Assembly: GCA_032718475.1 (NCBI GenBank)
Contig: JAUCBJ010001451.1
Span: 1-64,000 of the forward strand
Reading direction: 5' to 3'
DNA length: 64,000 nt
Source: Nemertoderma westbladi
Lineage: Eukaryota > Xenacoelomorpha > Nemertodermatida > Nemertodermatidae
The position numbers and the translations under genes are program-made. Shown here piece by piece: positions 1 to 10,555 of this stretch; position 1 is the first letter of the stretch, and the number at the start of each line of letters is the position of its first letter. The notes under the pieces were generated by a model. The model searched no databases. It saw nothing but the letters and a program-made list of their open reading frames with translations, and was not told the DNA's origin.

Positions 1-270
1 TGGCAGATTTCGTTGTTCTGCTAGCACGCAGACTAAGTCTTACCTTGGCCACAATAAGGCGGTGATCACTGGAGAAGGGTCGAAGTGTAAATGCATTACA
101 GTCTTGTATAGAGCTCCTGTATTTCCTACGAAACAGAATATGGTCTATCTGGGACTTGTGACCACTGGGTCCACTATGAGTCTATAGCTTTCCAGTTCGC
201 TTCTTGAACTGGGTTCCAGCCGAAAACAATCCATTTCCAGAGATAAAATCCTGAAGATGGACAGAATTTC
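1..270 (-). mobile_element. 5'-truncated copy of LINE-A (endonuclease part), runs off the left edge
   Basis: Bases 1-270 match 19680-19949 of the LINE inside BEL-A with only a few substitutions, in the same orientation. The match stops abruptly at ACAGAATTTC, after which the sequence changes to a short TAGCAGTC repeat. Because the LINE reads on the minus strand, position 270 is its 5' truncation point and the copy continues leftwards, out of the window, towards the reverse transcriptase and 3' end. Near-identity to LINE-A indicates that this family moved recently. It lies downstream of SCYL3 exon 5, probably in the next intron. Confidence 0.85.
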
Positions 271-1153
271 TAGCAGTCTAGCAGTCTAGCTTCTTTCAAA
301 ACTATGCTTAAGTCACATTATTTTCTTAAGGCTTTTCCGAACTAATATTATGTAATGTACGTGTAAATGCGCATTAGACCTATTTATTTATAGATAGTGC
401 GCTATATAAATTTGGTGTTATTATTATTATTAATCGTAGGAATAATAAAATAAGACAATTAAAGTTTAACCGGGATAAAGCGGAAATAAACTCGAATATA
501 AGAAAACGGTAGGTAGACTCAGCCGTCGATAATATACTAACCGATATAAAAGTAATGCGTTCAAAGGGTGCAAACATTGGGGCGTTACGTAACGAACGTA
601 TGGGAAAGCTACAGACCGATCTTATTGCTACTGCGATTGCATACATACCAGTTGTAAAACCGAGACGAACCAGTCTAATTCTCCAGTCTGCCGCTAAAGG
701 ACGAAATGTCTGAAAGTGAAAACCTTATCCAATTTCCGATATTTTAATTCGTTTAAGCTGAATCTTGGCATATGTCTGGCTGATGGGGACCAGCGCGAGG
801 GTAGTTTCCCTTATGATACGAATGCTTTAAAGGGACATGTCAGGCCACGTAACTGCCTTCCATCATTTAATGGAAGCTAAATGAGTGAACGTTTCCTCTT
901 GGCCCTTGGGAGTATAGTTCTGAAAGTGTTCTGAAAGCGCTAATATTCTAACTATTTTGAAGTCTTAACATCTTAAATTCTAACCTTACGAAATAACCTA
1001 TAAACTGTAAACAAGACTTTTATGAAACGGGGTAATTGCAATACGGCACGCATTCCAACCCAGACTCTATGAAGTTGGATATTATCCAAAATATGATAAT
1101 ACAGTATAATGTCAGTAATTAATAAGTTTGGTATTCATTCCTGTTACACTTAC
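271..1153. other. Probable SCYL3 intron sequence with a dispersed-repeat copy
   Basis: No SCYL3-like exon is visible here, so the next exon probably lies left of the window. Bases 271-296 are a threefold TAGCAGTC repeat. Bases about 680-770 (GTCTGCCGCTAAAGGACGAA, then GTCTGAAAGTGAAAA) resemble the dispersed repeat at 34370-34450 (CTACCGCTAGAGGGCGCAA, TTTGAAAGTGAAAA). The remainder is A/T-rich and shows nothing I recognise. Confidence 0.4.
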
Positions 1154-1322
1154 CAACTGCGGGAGTTAATATATGGGGATAAACGTGAGATACAGCGATA
1201 TCTTCAGCCATAATCCGTGTTTCTAGTAACCTTGGGACTAGACGCTTAGCAACCAAGTTCACATTAATTCGACGCAATCTATTCACCAATGTCTTGAAAA
1301 ACTCAGACTTCTCATTCGCATT
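1154..1322 (-). CDS. SCYL3: SCYL3 (PACE-1) coding exon 5
   Basis: This exon encodes the start of the helical-repeat region after the pseudokinase domain. Its translation (EKSEFFKTL, then AKRLVPRLLE and a final YPHIL) follows the family pattern of EKTEFFK, SRLVP and LPYLL in SCYL proteins. The acceptor is a pyrimidine-rich TTTCCTTACAG just upstream of base 1322, and the donor is GTAAGTG after base 1154. The exon is 169 bases and leaves one base of a split codon (phase 1). It enters in phase 0, which matches the phase-0 end of exon 4. The rest of the gene lies beyond the left edge. Identification is by eye; SCYL1/SCYL2 are less likely because exons 2 and 3 fit SCYL3 best. Confidence 0.82.
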
Positions 1323-1516
1323 CTGTAAGGAAATTATAAAAAAATAACAAACAATAAAATGACCCATTACAAATAAATTAGAACTAGTTTTCATTCATAA
1401 TTATTAACTATTATTATTAATTATTATTATAATTAAAACCAAGTTGTTATGTCGACGGATAATTTTCATAGATATATGAATTAGAGTTGAGCTGTTAATG
1501 CAACTGTAATTAATAA

Positions 1517-1773
1517 TGTAATATTATGGTTTTGTTCAGCAATGGAAAAAATGAGTAAGCGGTTGAACCAGCGCTATACGTACGTTTCAGCCTATCAGGC
1601 CTCATCAGTATCGCTAACCAGTTCAGCCACTTGCCCCTAACATTCACTCTGCCACCTAATCCACTTCTATTGAACAGGCCGTCTTAAGTTGCATATCCTA
1701 TCTCAACCCCCCGGTGACTTGCTTCGTTGCTTCCTATTTTTTTTCTATTTCTGAACAAAACCATAATATTACA
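1517..1773. repeat. Degenerate palindromic foldback with tRNA-like SINE arms
   Basis: The unit opens with TGTAATATTATGGTTTTG and closes with its near reverse complement ending CCATAATATTACA. The left arm carries a minus-strand tRNA-like promoter: reverse complements of an A box (around CCAGTTCAGCCA) and a B box (GGTTGAACC). The right arm is decayed. The same ~40-base leader (GAGTTGAGCTGTTAATGCAA) precedes both this copy and the one at 3104-3389, so it belongs to the repeat. The hAT element begins 14 bases to the right. Confidence 0.65.
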
Positions 1774-1787
1774 TCAATATTTTCATG

Positions 1788-2658
1788 CAGGGACAGGATA
1801 CGATACGATACGATACGAAAATACGATACGATACGAACCAATTTTTCACAATACGATACGATACGAAAAATGTTTCGTATTTTTTTCGTATCGTATTTTA
1901 TCTAAGAATTGATAAAAATATATGTATTGTATTTTGTATTGCACTTAGAAAATCATTTTATAAATCACTATATAATAATACTGTAGGTAAATATTTTTTA
2001 TTTCAATGTGTCTGGCTATACATCCATAACGACGATATGCAATACGGCCCAATAGTTGGCCTTACCATATTACCATGCCACTTTATGAATACTGTATAGG
2101 CCTAAACTACTGTTAGTTATGCAATAATTTTCAATTTGACCAAAATGGAAAAAAAATCAAAACTTCAATTTTGAAGTCAAACTGATACTAGAATAAAACT
2201 ATGTTTTATTTATTTTATTATCCCACTAGTAGAATGCCTTTATCATAACATCAATGCCTTGTAGGCGCGATTAGGTCTCTTCACAAGTTTATTTAAACTG
2301 TAATTATATTATATTTCAGTGGTCTTTGATTCTACAGTTTATTACAATGTGGTTAACGATCCTCCTCTTTTCTTACACATTTTATTGACATAATAAAACT
2401 GTAATCTAATTTATATACACCAATTTAGATAAAAAATGTAATGAAACAAGTGCAAGTGGTGTGATCTCTCGTTTGACTGTTAAAAACATTAAATATTTAC
2501 AAAATAATAAGATACGAAAATACGATACGAAATACGAAAAATATTTATTCGTATTATACGATACGAAGTCAATTTTTATGATACGATATGAAATTCGATA
2601 CGAATAAAATACTGCAATACGAAAATCCGTTTTCGTATCGTATCGTATCCTGTCCTCG
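1788..2658. mobile_element. Nonautonomous hAT-type DNA transposon (MITE) with ATACG arrays
   Basis: The 871-bp element starts CAGGGACAGGATACG and ends in its near reverse complement (CGTATCCTGTCCTCG). A perfect 8-bp direct duplication TTTTCATG flanks it at 1780-1787 and 2659-2666. An 8-bp duplication with CAGGG-type ends is the signature of the hAT superfamily. Both subterminal regions are rich in the 5-mer ATACG (for example TACGATACGATACG near 1800 and its complement near 2640), a possible transposase-binding array. No transposase reading frame is present; the short ORFs inside are only translations of the repeat. It lies in SCYL3 intron 4. Confidence 0.85.
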
Positions 2659-3103
2659 TTTTCATGACACAATTTTTTCCGCCAAATTTTACAAAGTTGT
2701 TTCGTAGGCTAATTCAAGTGACTAATTATTGTGATTGTTCATGCACTACAGCAGTATCGTTTTTATATAATTATTATTAGGCCTCCTATTCGGAGATGGG
2801 TATCAATCAAATCAAAAATTGAAAAACTATAATGGAATGGGGTATGGGGATTCCAGCTGTATAATTTTTATAATTTTAAGTATAATAATTAATAATTAAT
2901 TTCCCTGAAAGGACAGGCTGAAAATGCCATTTTGTACCGCAATCAACTCAAATTAACTGCTTTTATCTTAGCTTCTCGAAGGACACACGCAAATTCTATT
3001 TGGAAAATACTAAACTTTAGACAGACTATTTATGTACCAATTTTGGTTATCATTCATGATAAATGAATTGGAGTTGAGCTGTTAATGCAACTGTAATTAA
3101 AGG

Positions 3104-3389
3104 TGTAATATTATGGTTTTGTTCAGAAATGGAAAAAATGAGAAAGCGCGTTACCGGGGGTTGAACCAGCGCTATACGTACGTTTCGGCCTATCAGGCCT
3201 CATCAGTAGCGTTAACCATTTCAGCCATTTGCTATTGTGAATGTCCAGTGAATGTCAGGGGCAAGTGGCTGAACTGGTTAGCGCTACTGATGAGGCCTGA
3301 TAGGCTGAAACGTACGTATAGCGCTGGTTCAACCCCCGGTGACGCGCTTTCTCATTTTTTCCATTTCTGAACAAAACCATAATATTACA
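3104..3389. repeat. Near-perfect palindromic element with two head-to-head tRNA-like SINE arms
   Basis: The left arm (from TGTAATATTATGG) and right arm (to CCATAATATTACA) are inverted copies of about 125 bases around a short centre near 3246. Each arm carries a tRNA-like polymerase III promoter. On the plus strand of the right arm these are A box TGGCTGAACTGG near 3269 and B box GGTTCAACCCC near 3327. The same arm occurs once, as a single SINE, at 34487-34625. The transcript could fold into one long hairpin. Confidence 0.75.
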
Positions 3390-3530
3390 CCCATAATTCA
3401 TGATTGAGTTATTAACGTTAAACAAACTATTTGATACATCTAACTGCCGGTGTCAATGACAACTACGGTAATGGTTGTGATATTTACTCTAGGAAGGAAC
3501 CAACAATATATTACTTAATACTTTACTTAC

Positions 3531-3685
3531 CTTAGCCAATAGTTTGTCCAGAAAATGTGAGACAATGATGAATTCATTCTGGAATAACGAATCAGTAAGT
3601 AGTGCACCAATAGGAGGCCGGTTCCCAGGTAGAGGGTTCACATATTCAGTCTCAATAATTCGTTTGATGTCGATAGCCAACGGTT
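3531..3685 (-). CDS. SCYL3: SCYL3 (PACE-1) coding exon 4
   Basis: This 155-base exon covers the end of the pseudokinase domain. Its translation contains EYVNPLPGNRPPIGALL and LFQNEFI, matching the NPxPxxRP and F(R/Q)NxF pattern that follows the kinase-like fold in SCYL3. The acceptor is CCTTTAG before base 3685 and the donor is GTAAGTAAAG after base 3531. It completes the codon left by exon 3 (phase 1) and ends in phase 0 at AAG. The intron before it is about 34 kb. The join is supported by phase and by continuous similarity across the junction, not by transcript data. Confidence 0.82.
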
Positions 3686-3704
3686 CTAAAGGATCAACGA
3701 ATAA

Positions 3705-4230
3705 AGAAAATAATAACCAAAACAATAAACTAAACTCAATAGAAACTCAATAGGCCCACAAAACGATGGTGTTTATTTTTTACAGTTGTTATTATATTAT
3801 TCTATTTAAAATCTTTTAATTGATTATTTCATTGATTGGGTGTGAATTAAATATGGATAGTACTGTATGTACAATACGTACCAATGTAGACTTAATGGTT
3901 ACTGACTGATTAGGTTAAAAAATTGTAAATATAGTCTAATTTATTTATGTAAAGACCACATGCCACAATTTGTCATATCGAACTTTTCATACCAAGTTTG
4001 ATTTATATGATATTTGGCATCGTCTGGCTTTCGCGCAGCACGCAAAATGAGGAGTCGGTATAAACAGGGTCTGTTTGGATCTAAAAAATTAGCTCGGTTT
4101 GAGAAAAATATAAAATCTGGCTTGAAACTTTTATATCTCCATTAAATCTGCGCAAGAATAAATAACCATTTCGAAATAATAATAGATCAATAAAGATAAG
4201 TGGAGTCAGTGCACACTTCTCGTAAAGGTC
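3705..4230. other. Intronic DNA with one copy of the dispersed minisatellite core
   Basis: TAACCAAAACAATAAAC at about 3716 is a single copy of the core that is expanded at 28.3 kb and 32.5-33.8 kb. The rest is A/T-rich and I see no gene. Confidence 0.4.
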
Positions 4231-4235
4231 ACTCA

Positions 4236-4320
4236 TTGGCGTAGTGTTTATTCCGTTGCCTTGGTTTCCAATTTCTGGCTCCAGAGGTCGTGGGTTCTAG
4301 CCCCGAATGGGGGCTAGGGA
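4236..4320 (+). mobile_element. Possible tRNA-derived SINE head
   Basis: An A-box-like stretch (TTGGCGTAGTG) is followed about 50 bases later by a B-box-like stretch (GGGTTCTAGCCCC). That spacing is typical of a tRNA-derived polymerase III promoter. The intervening sequence does not fold into a clear cloverleaf by eye, so a SINE remnant is more likely than a functional tRNA gene. Confidence 0.4.
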
Positions 4321-4908
4321 GGGAAATAGTAATTTCTCCATGAATGTTCAAGGGTCGCCATTGAATACCAGATTTATCTGGGGAGTATAGTTTTGGAGGG
4401 ACCGCACTCGAATATAAGTCGTCGGACATAATGGTGTGGCATAAAGGGCTATATTACAGTACTTCACAATCTGTGCTGTTAAATACAATTAAAAGCTCAA
4501 AATAAAATTAATTTATTCTTAAATAGAACATTATTTTAATTAACCCCTTTCCATAGAAATGGCGTTAAACAATCAACTACATTATTTACACTCCTTTTAC
4601 ATTATTTTCACGGCAAATTTAGCTATTGAATTCATAGTAATTACACATTGAAACCTATGCATCCCATCTGTAATGAAATTTACATTCATATCATCATATT
4701 ACATAATACTTCCGCCTACCCACCAATTTGTATACCTGCTATAGTTTTTTTTTAATTTGTTTTTTTTTTGAAAATGTGAGCTGTTATTAATTTAATAATG
4801 TTCTAGAATAAATTTTTTATTATAGATTTTTTTCAAATAGGTTAAAAAATCTTATATAGACTAGCTAATTATTGTATTAATATTTTTAATAAGTTCTAGA
4901 ACATTAAT

Positions 4909-5430
4909 AGAAGTTAGGAAAGTAAAGGCTTGGGTAGCTCTATCAAAAATGGATACCATCTGGAAATCAGATCTCTCCAGGCACCTGAAGACAAAGTTCT
5001 TTCGAGCCACAGTGGAAAGTGTATTTTATACGTGGGTGAGACCTGGACACTGACTAAATCACTTGAACAACGAATTGATGGTTGCTACACAAGACTACTA
5101 AGGGCAGCCCTAAACATCAGCTGGAGACAACAGATGACAAACGCCGACCTTTATGGTACAATACCACCTGTATCAACCACCCTCCGTGAACGCAGATTAA
5201 GATTCATTGGGCACGGCTGGCGAAGTAAAGACGAGGTCATACCAGATCTACTTTTCTGGCAACCAACTCATGGAAAGCGTAGTCGTGGAAGACCGGCCAT
5301 AACATATATAGATCAACTTGAAAGGGATACTGAACTTGGGAGAAACGAAATTGCGACAACTATGGAGAATCGGGAAGCCTGGAAAGATCTCATTTCCACT
5401 GTCTGAGTTCGCTCGACCTAGTAGTAGTAG
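4909..5430 (+). mobile_element. LINE-C: 5'-truncated non-LTR retrotransposon 3' end
   Basis: The fragment encodes the C-terminal region of a LINE ORF2. KAWVALSKMDTIWKS is read in one frame, and after a frameshift near 5030 GETWTLTKS, RRLRFIGHGWR and FWQPTHGKRSRGRP follow in the next. This is the same domain that ends LINE-A (RLRFAGH, LWQPHG), so the two are related families. It stops at TGA (5404-5406) and ends in a TAGTAGTAGTAG tail. A 12-bp duplication TAGAACATTAAT flanks it at 4897-4908 and 5431-5442, showing insertion by target-primed reverse transcription. It is not coding now. Confidence 0.85.
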
Positions 5431-5442
5431 TAGAACATTAAT

Positions 5443-6017
5443 TTTATTCTATAAAAAATTTATAAAAAGTTAAAAATCATTCGCAAATATAGCTAGTTTT
5501 TGGTATTTTTATGATGTAGAAAGTGTTCCCTATTCTTAAAAAATAGTTCCAGAACAAGTTTTTCTTACTCCAGGATGATTTTTGGTGGTGTTGGGTACCC
5601 AGTGACATAAATGGAGAGGAAACATTAATTTGTTCTAGAATATATGTACTAAATGAAACTATTATATTAATAAGGTCGTGAAAATAATGTTCCATTTAAA
5701 AAGAAAACTACGTATTGCATGTTAAATAACATGAGAACATATTTTTACTATGCTCTCGATTCATTATTAACCTCGATACGCTCGGTAAATAAAATATCTC
5801 GACTCGAGTATAGTGAAAATAATGTTCTAGATTATTTACCATGCAATAAATAATTATTACCATGATGACAGGTAGTGAATAATTAAATAAAATAATAGCT
5901 AACTATTTTATTTCGTTATTTTCATTAATTATTGAACAATTTACTACCACAATGAAAGAAAGAGTTAAGTAAACAGTAATCTATAGTTAGTTAGTATAGT
6001 TAGTTAGTGTAGCTGAT
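5443..6017. other. Intronic DNA downstream of the TRIM gene
   Basis: A/T-rich sequence without a credible gene. It contains short GTTAGTTAGTATA repeats at 5986-6010, just past the TRIM stop codon. Nothing else is recognised. Confidence 0.4.
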
Positions 6018-7946
6018 TCAGTTAGATTTAATATAAAGTAAACTGTTACTACGAGTTTCGTACAGAAATAATCCTTCTGTTACTCTATATTTAAACACAG
6101 TAGCGATCCCACCGAACCCGTTTACTGGCACGGCAGCCAATCGGGATACGTCATTTCCGTTTGTATCGCCTTTATAAACCCCCAGATAATGATTATCTTC
6201 TTTTTCTAGAGGAACTAAGAAATACCATGATTGATTCAGCAGTAGTTCCACCGCCCCTATAGGGATGGATTTACCGCAATCAAGAACGGATATCCTTTCA
6301 TCCAATACGAGAGTAACGTTGGGTCCGGTGCCGTGAGCATTATAGCCACATATGGATAACTTATGTTCGTCGATTCTGCCGACGATTAAATGGCTCAGTG
6401 ACGTACCGCTGGAAAGGAGTTTCCCGGGTTCTTCGATACGGGATATCCATTCCTTAGAACAATCGCGCCGGTCCAGTTTAATCACGCAGTTGTTTGACGT
6501 TAGAACATAATCATCATAGATACCTGAGATACCGACTATTGAGCCTATTGGTTGACCGCGGTATCTCTCTTTACCAAGACACAAATGTTTGACATCACCT
6601 TTGCCTGCGTTTAATACAAATACACATTCTTCTGTTGCGGCGATCCAGGTTTCCTTGTAGTCATTCAATAGAAATTTAATCTGTTTCTTTTCGGCGTTGC
6701 AGTCGGTTTCGAGAATAATAGGTTCACAACGTAAAGATAAAGACTCGTCGTCGTTGAATTCGTAAATATAAAGCCTGTTAGTTAGGGAATCGGTTATCCC
6801 CAGGTTCCTATAGCGACCACCAATGGGACCGACTTTACCGATTCCCATTCTCCGACAGTCGATCCGACATGTTTCCTTTAGCGGCGGATCTCTTAATAAA
6901 ATATCTTCGTATTGGCGGAGGTCAAAACGTTTCTCAACCTCCAGTTCTTCTACTGGAACCGCCATCTTCTCTTCGATCTCAGAAATCCGCTGCTCGATTT
7001 CTTTATATTTCTTTAGAATCTTCTTGGCTTCCACTATTTCTTTGATCAACTCGGAATTATTTAACTTCTTATAATATTCGTTTTCTTCAGGAACTTCGAT
7101 ATTAGCGAGAATTTCCTGCGCTGCTGATATTTTTCCCGCCGTTTTGGTATTTAAATCCCGAACCTGCTTCATCATTGTATCTTCGGCTGCTTTTAATTCG
7201 TTGTATAAATATTCGAAGTGTTTGCGGATGTCGTCGGTGGAAACTTTAGTGACGTCATCTAAATCCCCCAGAATTCCTTCCAACACTGTTAGTTTACTCT
7301 CCAGTCGTGTTCTCAACTTTCCCGGACCTTCTACTAAGCTTCGTCTGATTGAATTACAGACTTTGTTCGTATACCCGACCTCGTGATCTTTAGAAACACC
7401 GTCAACGGAATGACATTGGCGACAAACAGTACATTCGCATTTCTCGCAATAATGGCGTTTGTTTAGACCGTGGGTTAGGCACAGATCGGGATCCGGTTCT
7501 TTAGATCCACCAACAGCTCCTTGTTTATCGAGATCTACGTCATTAGACCAGCATCCCGTCGGTTCACCAGCTGATGTCAAATTAGGTGGATTGACGTCAC
7601 AGACGTGGTAAGGTTCGCACTTTCTGCACAATTCGGTGTCGCAACGTTCGCAGGGATTCGTTCCTTTGTTTTGTCTGCACTCGTCGCATGTTTTTTCTTT
7701 TCGAATCATATCAATCATAGAAGTGACGACATGACTTACTGTCGGCAAAGAATCCAGTTTATCTACCTCGGAGGGATTCCGACAACGAGGACATTCCAAC
7801 GAAAATCCATCACCGCGTTGTATAGAAAATTTTATGATACATTTGTAACAGAAACAGTGGGGGCAGTTGATCAAAATTCGAGGCTGATGTAAAAGTCGTA
7901 GACATACGGAACATTCGAACTCTCGTTCCAGTTGCTCCCGGTCCAT
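6018..7946 (-). CDS. TRIM-type RING/B-box/coiled-coil protein, likely E3 ubiquitin ligase
   Basis: The 642-residue single-exon protein has the tripartite order. A C3HC4 RING lies at residues 12-55 (C12, C15, C28, H30, C33, C36, C52, C55). A first cysteine-rich B-box-like unit starts at about 87 (CDEC...CERC...CRKC). A B-box 2 follows at about 154-192 (CLTH...CEKC...CRQC...H). Residues about 205-345 are charged and heptad-like, as in the TRIM coiled coil. The C-terminal ~290 residues show beta-propeller-like spacing but no SPRY and no clear NHL repeats. RING proteins of this type transfer ubiquitin to targets bound by the C-terminal domain; the target cannot be read here. The start is the first Met, 11 residues before the RING. 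The gene lies alone, in the same orientation, inside SCYL3 intron 3, and may be a retrogene or a member of a large invertebrate TRIM family. Confidence 0.85.
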   Translation of the reverse strand: MDREQLEREFECSVCLRLLHQPRILINCPHCFCYKCIIKFSIQRGDGFSLECPRCRNPSEVDKLDSLPTVSHVVTSMIDMIRKEKTCDECRQNKGTNPCERCDTELCRKCEPYHVCDVNPPNLTSAGEPTGCWSNDVDLDKQGAVGGSKEPDPDLCLTHGLNKRHYCEKCECTVCRQCHSVDGVSKDHEVGYTNKVCNSIRRSLVEGPGKLRTRLESKLTVLEGILGDLDDVTKVSTDDIRKHFEYLYNELKAAEDTMMKQVRDLNTKTAGKISAAQEILANIEVPEENEYYKKLNNSELIKEIVEAKKILKKYKEIEQRISEIEEKMAVPVEELEVEKRFDLRQYEDILLRDPPLKETCRIDCRRMGIGKVGPIGGRYRNLGITDSLTNRLYIYEFNDDESLSLRCEPIILETDCNAEKKQIKFLLNDYKETWIAATEECVFVLNAGKGDVKHLCLGKERYRGQPIGSIVGISGIYDDYVLTSNNCVIKLDRRDCSKEWISRIEEPGKLLSSGTSLSHLIVGRIDEHKLSICGYNAHGTGPNVTLVLDERISVLDCGKSIPIGAVELLLNQSWYFLVPLEKEDNHYLGVYKGDTNGNDVSRLAAVPVNGFGGIATVFKYRVTEGLFLYETRSNSLLYIKSN

Positions 7947-8080
7947 TGCTGCAATGTACAGATGTAGTCTGGCTGTTTGGTAACGGTAGTTGTGGTGTGG
8001 TACAGTACAGCAGTAGGCCTACTGCTGTAGTTCAGTAGTTCTTCAGTACTGCATATACTGATATACACCATGACCCGTAA

Positions 8081-8702
8081 TCCACGAAGCTAAGGAAAAT
8101 CAACTACTTTCGCTAAGAAAGATTTTCCTTAGCTGAGATGGTCTATTCATAGTGGGCTATTTTACTTGTGTGAGGCAGATTTGGTTTTTTTTGGTCGGGG
8201 AAAAAACTAGCCTTTAAAAGTACCCTGAAATTTTGCATGTATATACAACTCATCAAGGCGCGTCGTGTGGGATGGGTCTCATCTCCAGGAAAATCTGGTT
8301 TCCATGGCAACGGACTTAGAAAAAAGTCTATGTATTTCAAGTCAATATTTGTAACTCTATTTGTAGGAAAACTATAATACATATAAACTTGGGGTTTCTC
8401 AACACAACTATAAGGTCCATAGCAGAGCCGATTGAGGTTAAATAGACTACAAAAACAATAATGAACAATAAATAAACTACAATATTTTCTGAAACTTGAT
8501 GTGTTATCTGAAAAACAATCTGGACTGAATCTTTTTTCAAAGGTAAAACCAACAGTTCCAGAGAACTCTAGTTTCCATGGGAATAGAAGTTATTTATTGG
8601 CAAATGCTACTAAACTAGGCTAAGCAACGAACCAAATTGTGGCCGTTTGTTTAATTTTCCTTAGCTTCGTGGTTGCATTTCCTTTAGGAAATGCTTTTCT
8701 AG
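8081..8702 (+). mobile_element. Helitron-like nonautonomous element, copy 1
   Basis: The element begins TCCACGAAGCTAAGGAAAAT after an A. It ends with a 3' hairpin (GCATTTCC, loop TTTA, GGAAATGC), four T residues and CTAG before a T. A 5' TC, a 3' CTRR preceded by a hairpin, and an A/T target with no duplication are the Helitron hallmarks. Inverted ATTTTCCTTAGCTTCGTGG near the 3' end pairs with the 5' end, as in Helentron-like elements. No Rep/helicase gene is present. Confidence 0.7.
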
Positions 8703-9281
8703 TAATAGTATTATGACTTGGGACCAACACCTACCCCCACCACATGACTTATTCTGTATACGAATTACGTTGTTCTATTTTTCAGTTTCCATGGCAATGG
8801 CTGAAAACGGATGTTTTGACACAAAAATTGTTCATTTTGTACATAGACTAAACGATAACATTCTCTGAAACTGGGTATGTGTTATCTGGACTACTATTTG
8901 GAAGTTTTTGAAAAACTCAAAATTTCTAGAAATATCTAGTTACCATGGTAACTGGAGTTTATTAAAATCTATTACATGAAAGTCTATACTATTAACTCTA
9001 TTTGTACAAAAACCATAATAGATCGAAACTTGAAGTTTTTCAACTCAATGATAAGGACAATAGTTGCGCTTATTGAGGTCAATTAGAAAATTTAGTTACC
9101 AGGGCAACCAGGCTAAACAGATGTTCAAATTTATAAAATGGTTATTTAAACCATAACATTAAGATATTACGACTTGGGACCAACCCCTACCCCCACTATA
9201 TCACTTATTCTGCATCCAATTAACGTTGTTATAATTATCAGTTTCCAAGACAACCACTGCAAACTGATGTTTTAACAAAAA
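8703..9281. repeat. Internal repeat DNA between the two Helitron-like copies
   Basis: The word TGACTTGGGACCAAC recurs at about 8715, 9172, 9730 and 10187, followed each time by CCCCCAC and TTATTCTG. TATAAACTTGGGGTTT-like words recur between them. The spacing is about 455-560 bases. This shows that the sequence between and inside the two elements is one tandemly repeated internal region, so the copies are nested or duplicated rather than independent single insertions. Confidence 0.6.
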
Positions 9282-10555
9282 TCCACGAAGCTAAGGAAAA
9301 TCAACTACTTTCGCTAAGAAAGATTTTCCTTAGCTGAGATGGTCTATTCATAGTGGGCTATTTTACTTGTATGGAGCAGATTTGGTTTTTTTTGACCGGT
9401 GAAAAAACTAGCCTTTAAAAGTACCCTGAAATTTTGCATGTATATACTACTCGTCGAGGCGCATCTTTTGGGCTGGGTCTCATATCCAGGAAAAATCTGG
9501 TTTCCATGGCAACGGACTTAGAAAAAAGTCTATGTATTTCAAGTCAATATTTAAAACTCTATTTGTAGGAAAACTATAATAGATATAAACTTGGGGTTTC
9601 TCAACACAACTATAAGGTCCATAGCAGAGCCGATTGAGGTTAAATAGAAAATCCAGTTACCTTGGCAACAGGGCTAAACAGATGTTGAAATTTATAAAAT
9701 GCTAATTTGAAGCCTAAGGTTAAGGTGTTATGACTTGGGACCAACCCCTACCCCCACTATATAACTTATTCTGCATCCGAATTTGTTTGTTCTATTTTGC
9801 AGTTACCATGACAACCGCTGAAAACAGATGTTTTTATACAAAAATTATTCATTTGGACATAGACTTCACGATAAAATTTTACGAAACTGGGTATGTGTTA
9901 TCTGGACCACTAGTTGGAACTTTTAGTGAAACTCAAAACATTCCAGAAATATCTAGTTACCATGGTAACTGTAGTTTATTAAAGTCTATATCATTAAAGT
10001 CTTATTGATAACACTATTTGTAGAAAAACTGTAATATATATAAACTGGGGGTTTTGCAACTCATCTATAAGATCCATATCCAAGCCGTTTGAGGTTAATT
10101 AGAAAATATAGTTACCATAGCAACAAGTCTAAACAGATGTTAAAATTTATAAAATGATAATTTGAAGCACAAGTTAATAGTATTATGACTTGGGACCAAC
10201 ACCTCTCCCCACTATATGACTTATTCTGCATCACTGCATCCGAATTACATTGTTATATTTTTCAGTTTCCATGACAACCACGGCAAACAGATGCATTTTG
10301 ATAGAAAATCGGTAATTTGGACATAAACTACAATATTTTCTGAAACTTTGTATGTGTTATCTGAACCACAATCTGGACTAAATATTTTATCAAAGGTTAA
10401 ACCAACATTTCCAGAGAACTCTAGTTTCCATGGGAATATAAGTTAATTATTGGCAAATGCTACTAAACTAGGCTAAGCAACAAACCAAAGTGTGGCCGTT
10501 TGTTTAATTTTCCTTAGCTTCGTGGTTGCATTTCCTTTAGGAAATGCTTTTCTAG
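9282..10555 (+). mobile_element. Helitron-like nonautonomous element, copy 2
   Basis: It has the same 5' end (TCCACGAAGCTAAGG after A) and the same 3' hairpin plus CTAG before T as copy 1. It is twice as long because it holds extra internal repeat units. The 5' end interrupts a copy of the internal repeat (compare 9270-9281 with about 9828-9842), consistent with self-insertion. The reading frames inside are short and look accidental. Confidence 0.7.

Noticed and set aside
1714-2672. Several small ORFs with repeated RYDTIRYDT-type peptides
   Set aside because: They translate the ATACG arrays of the hAT element in different frames.
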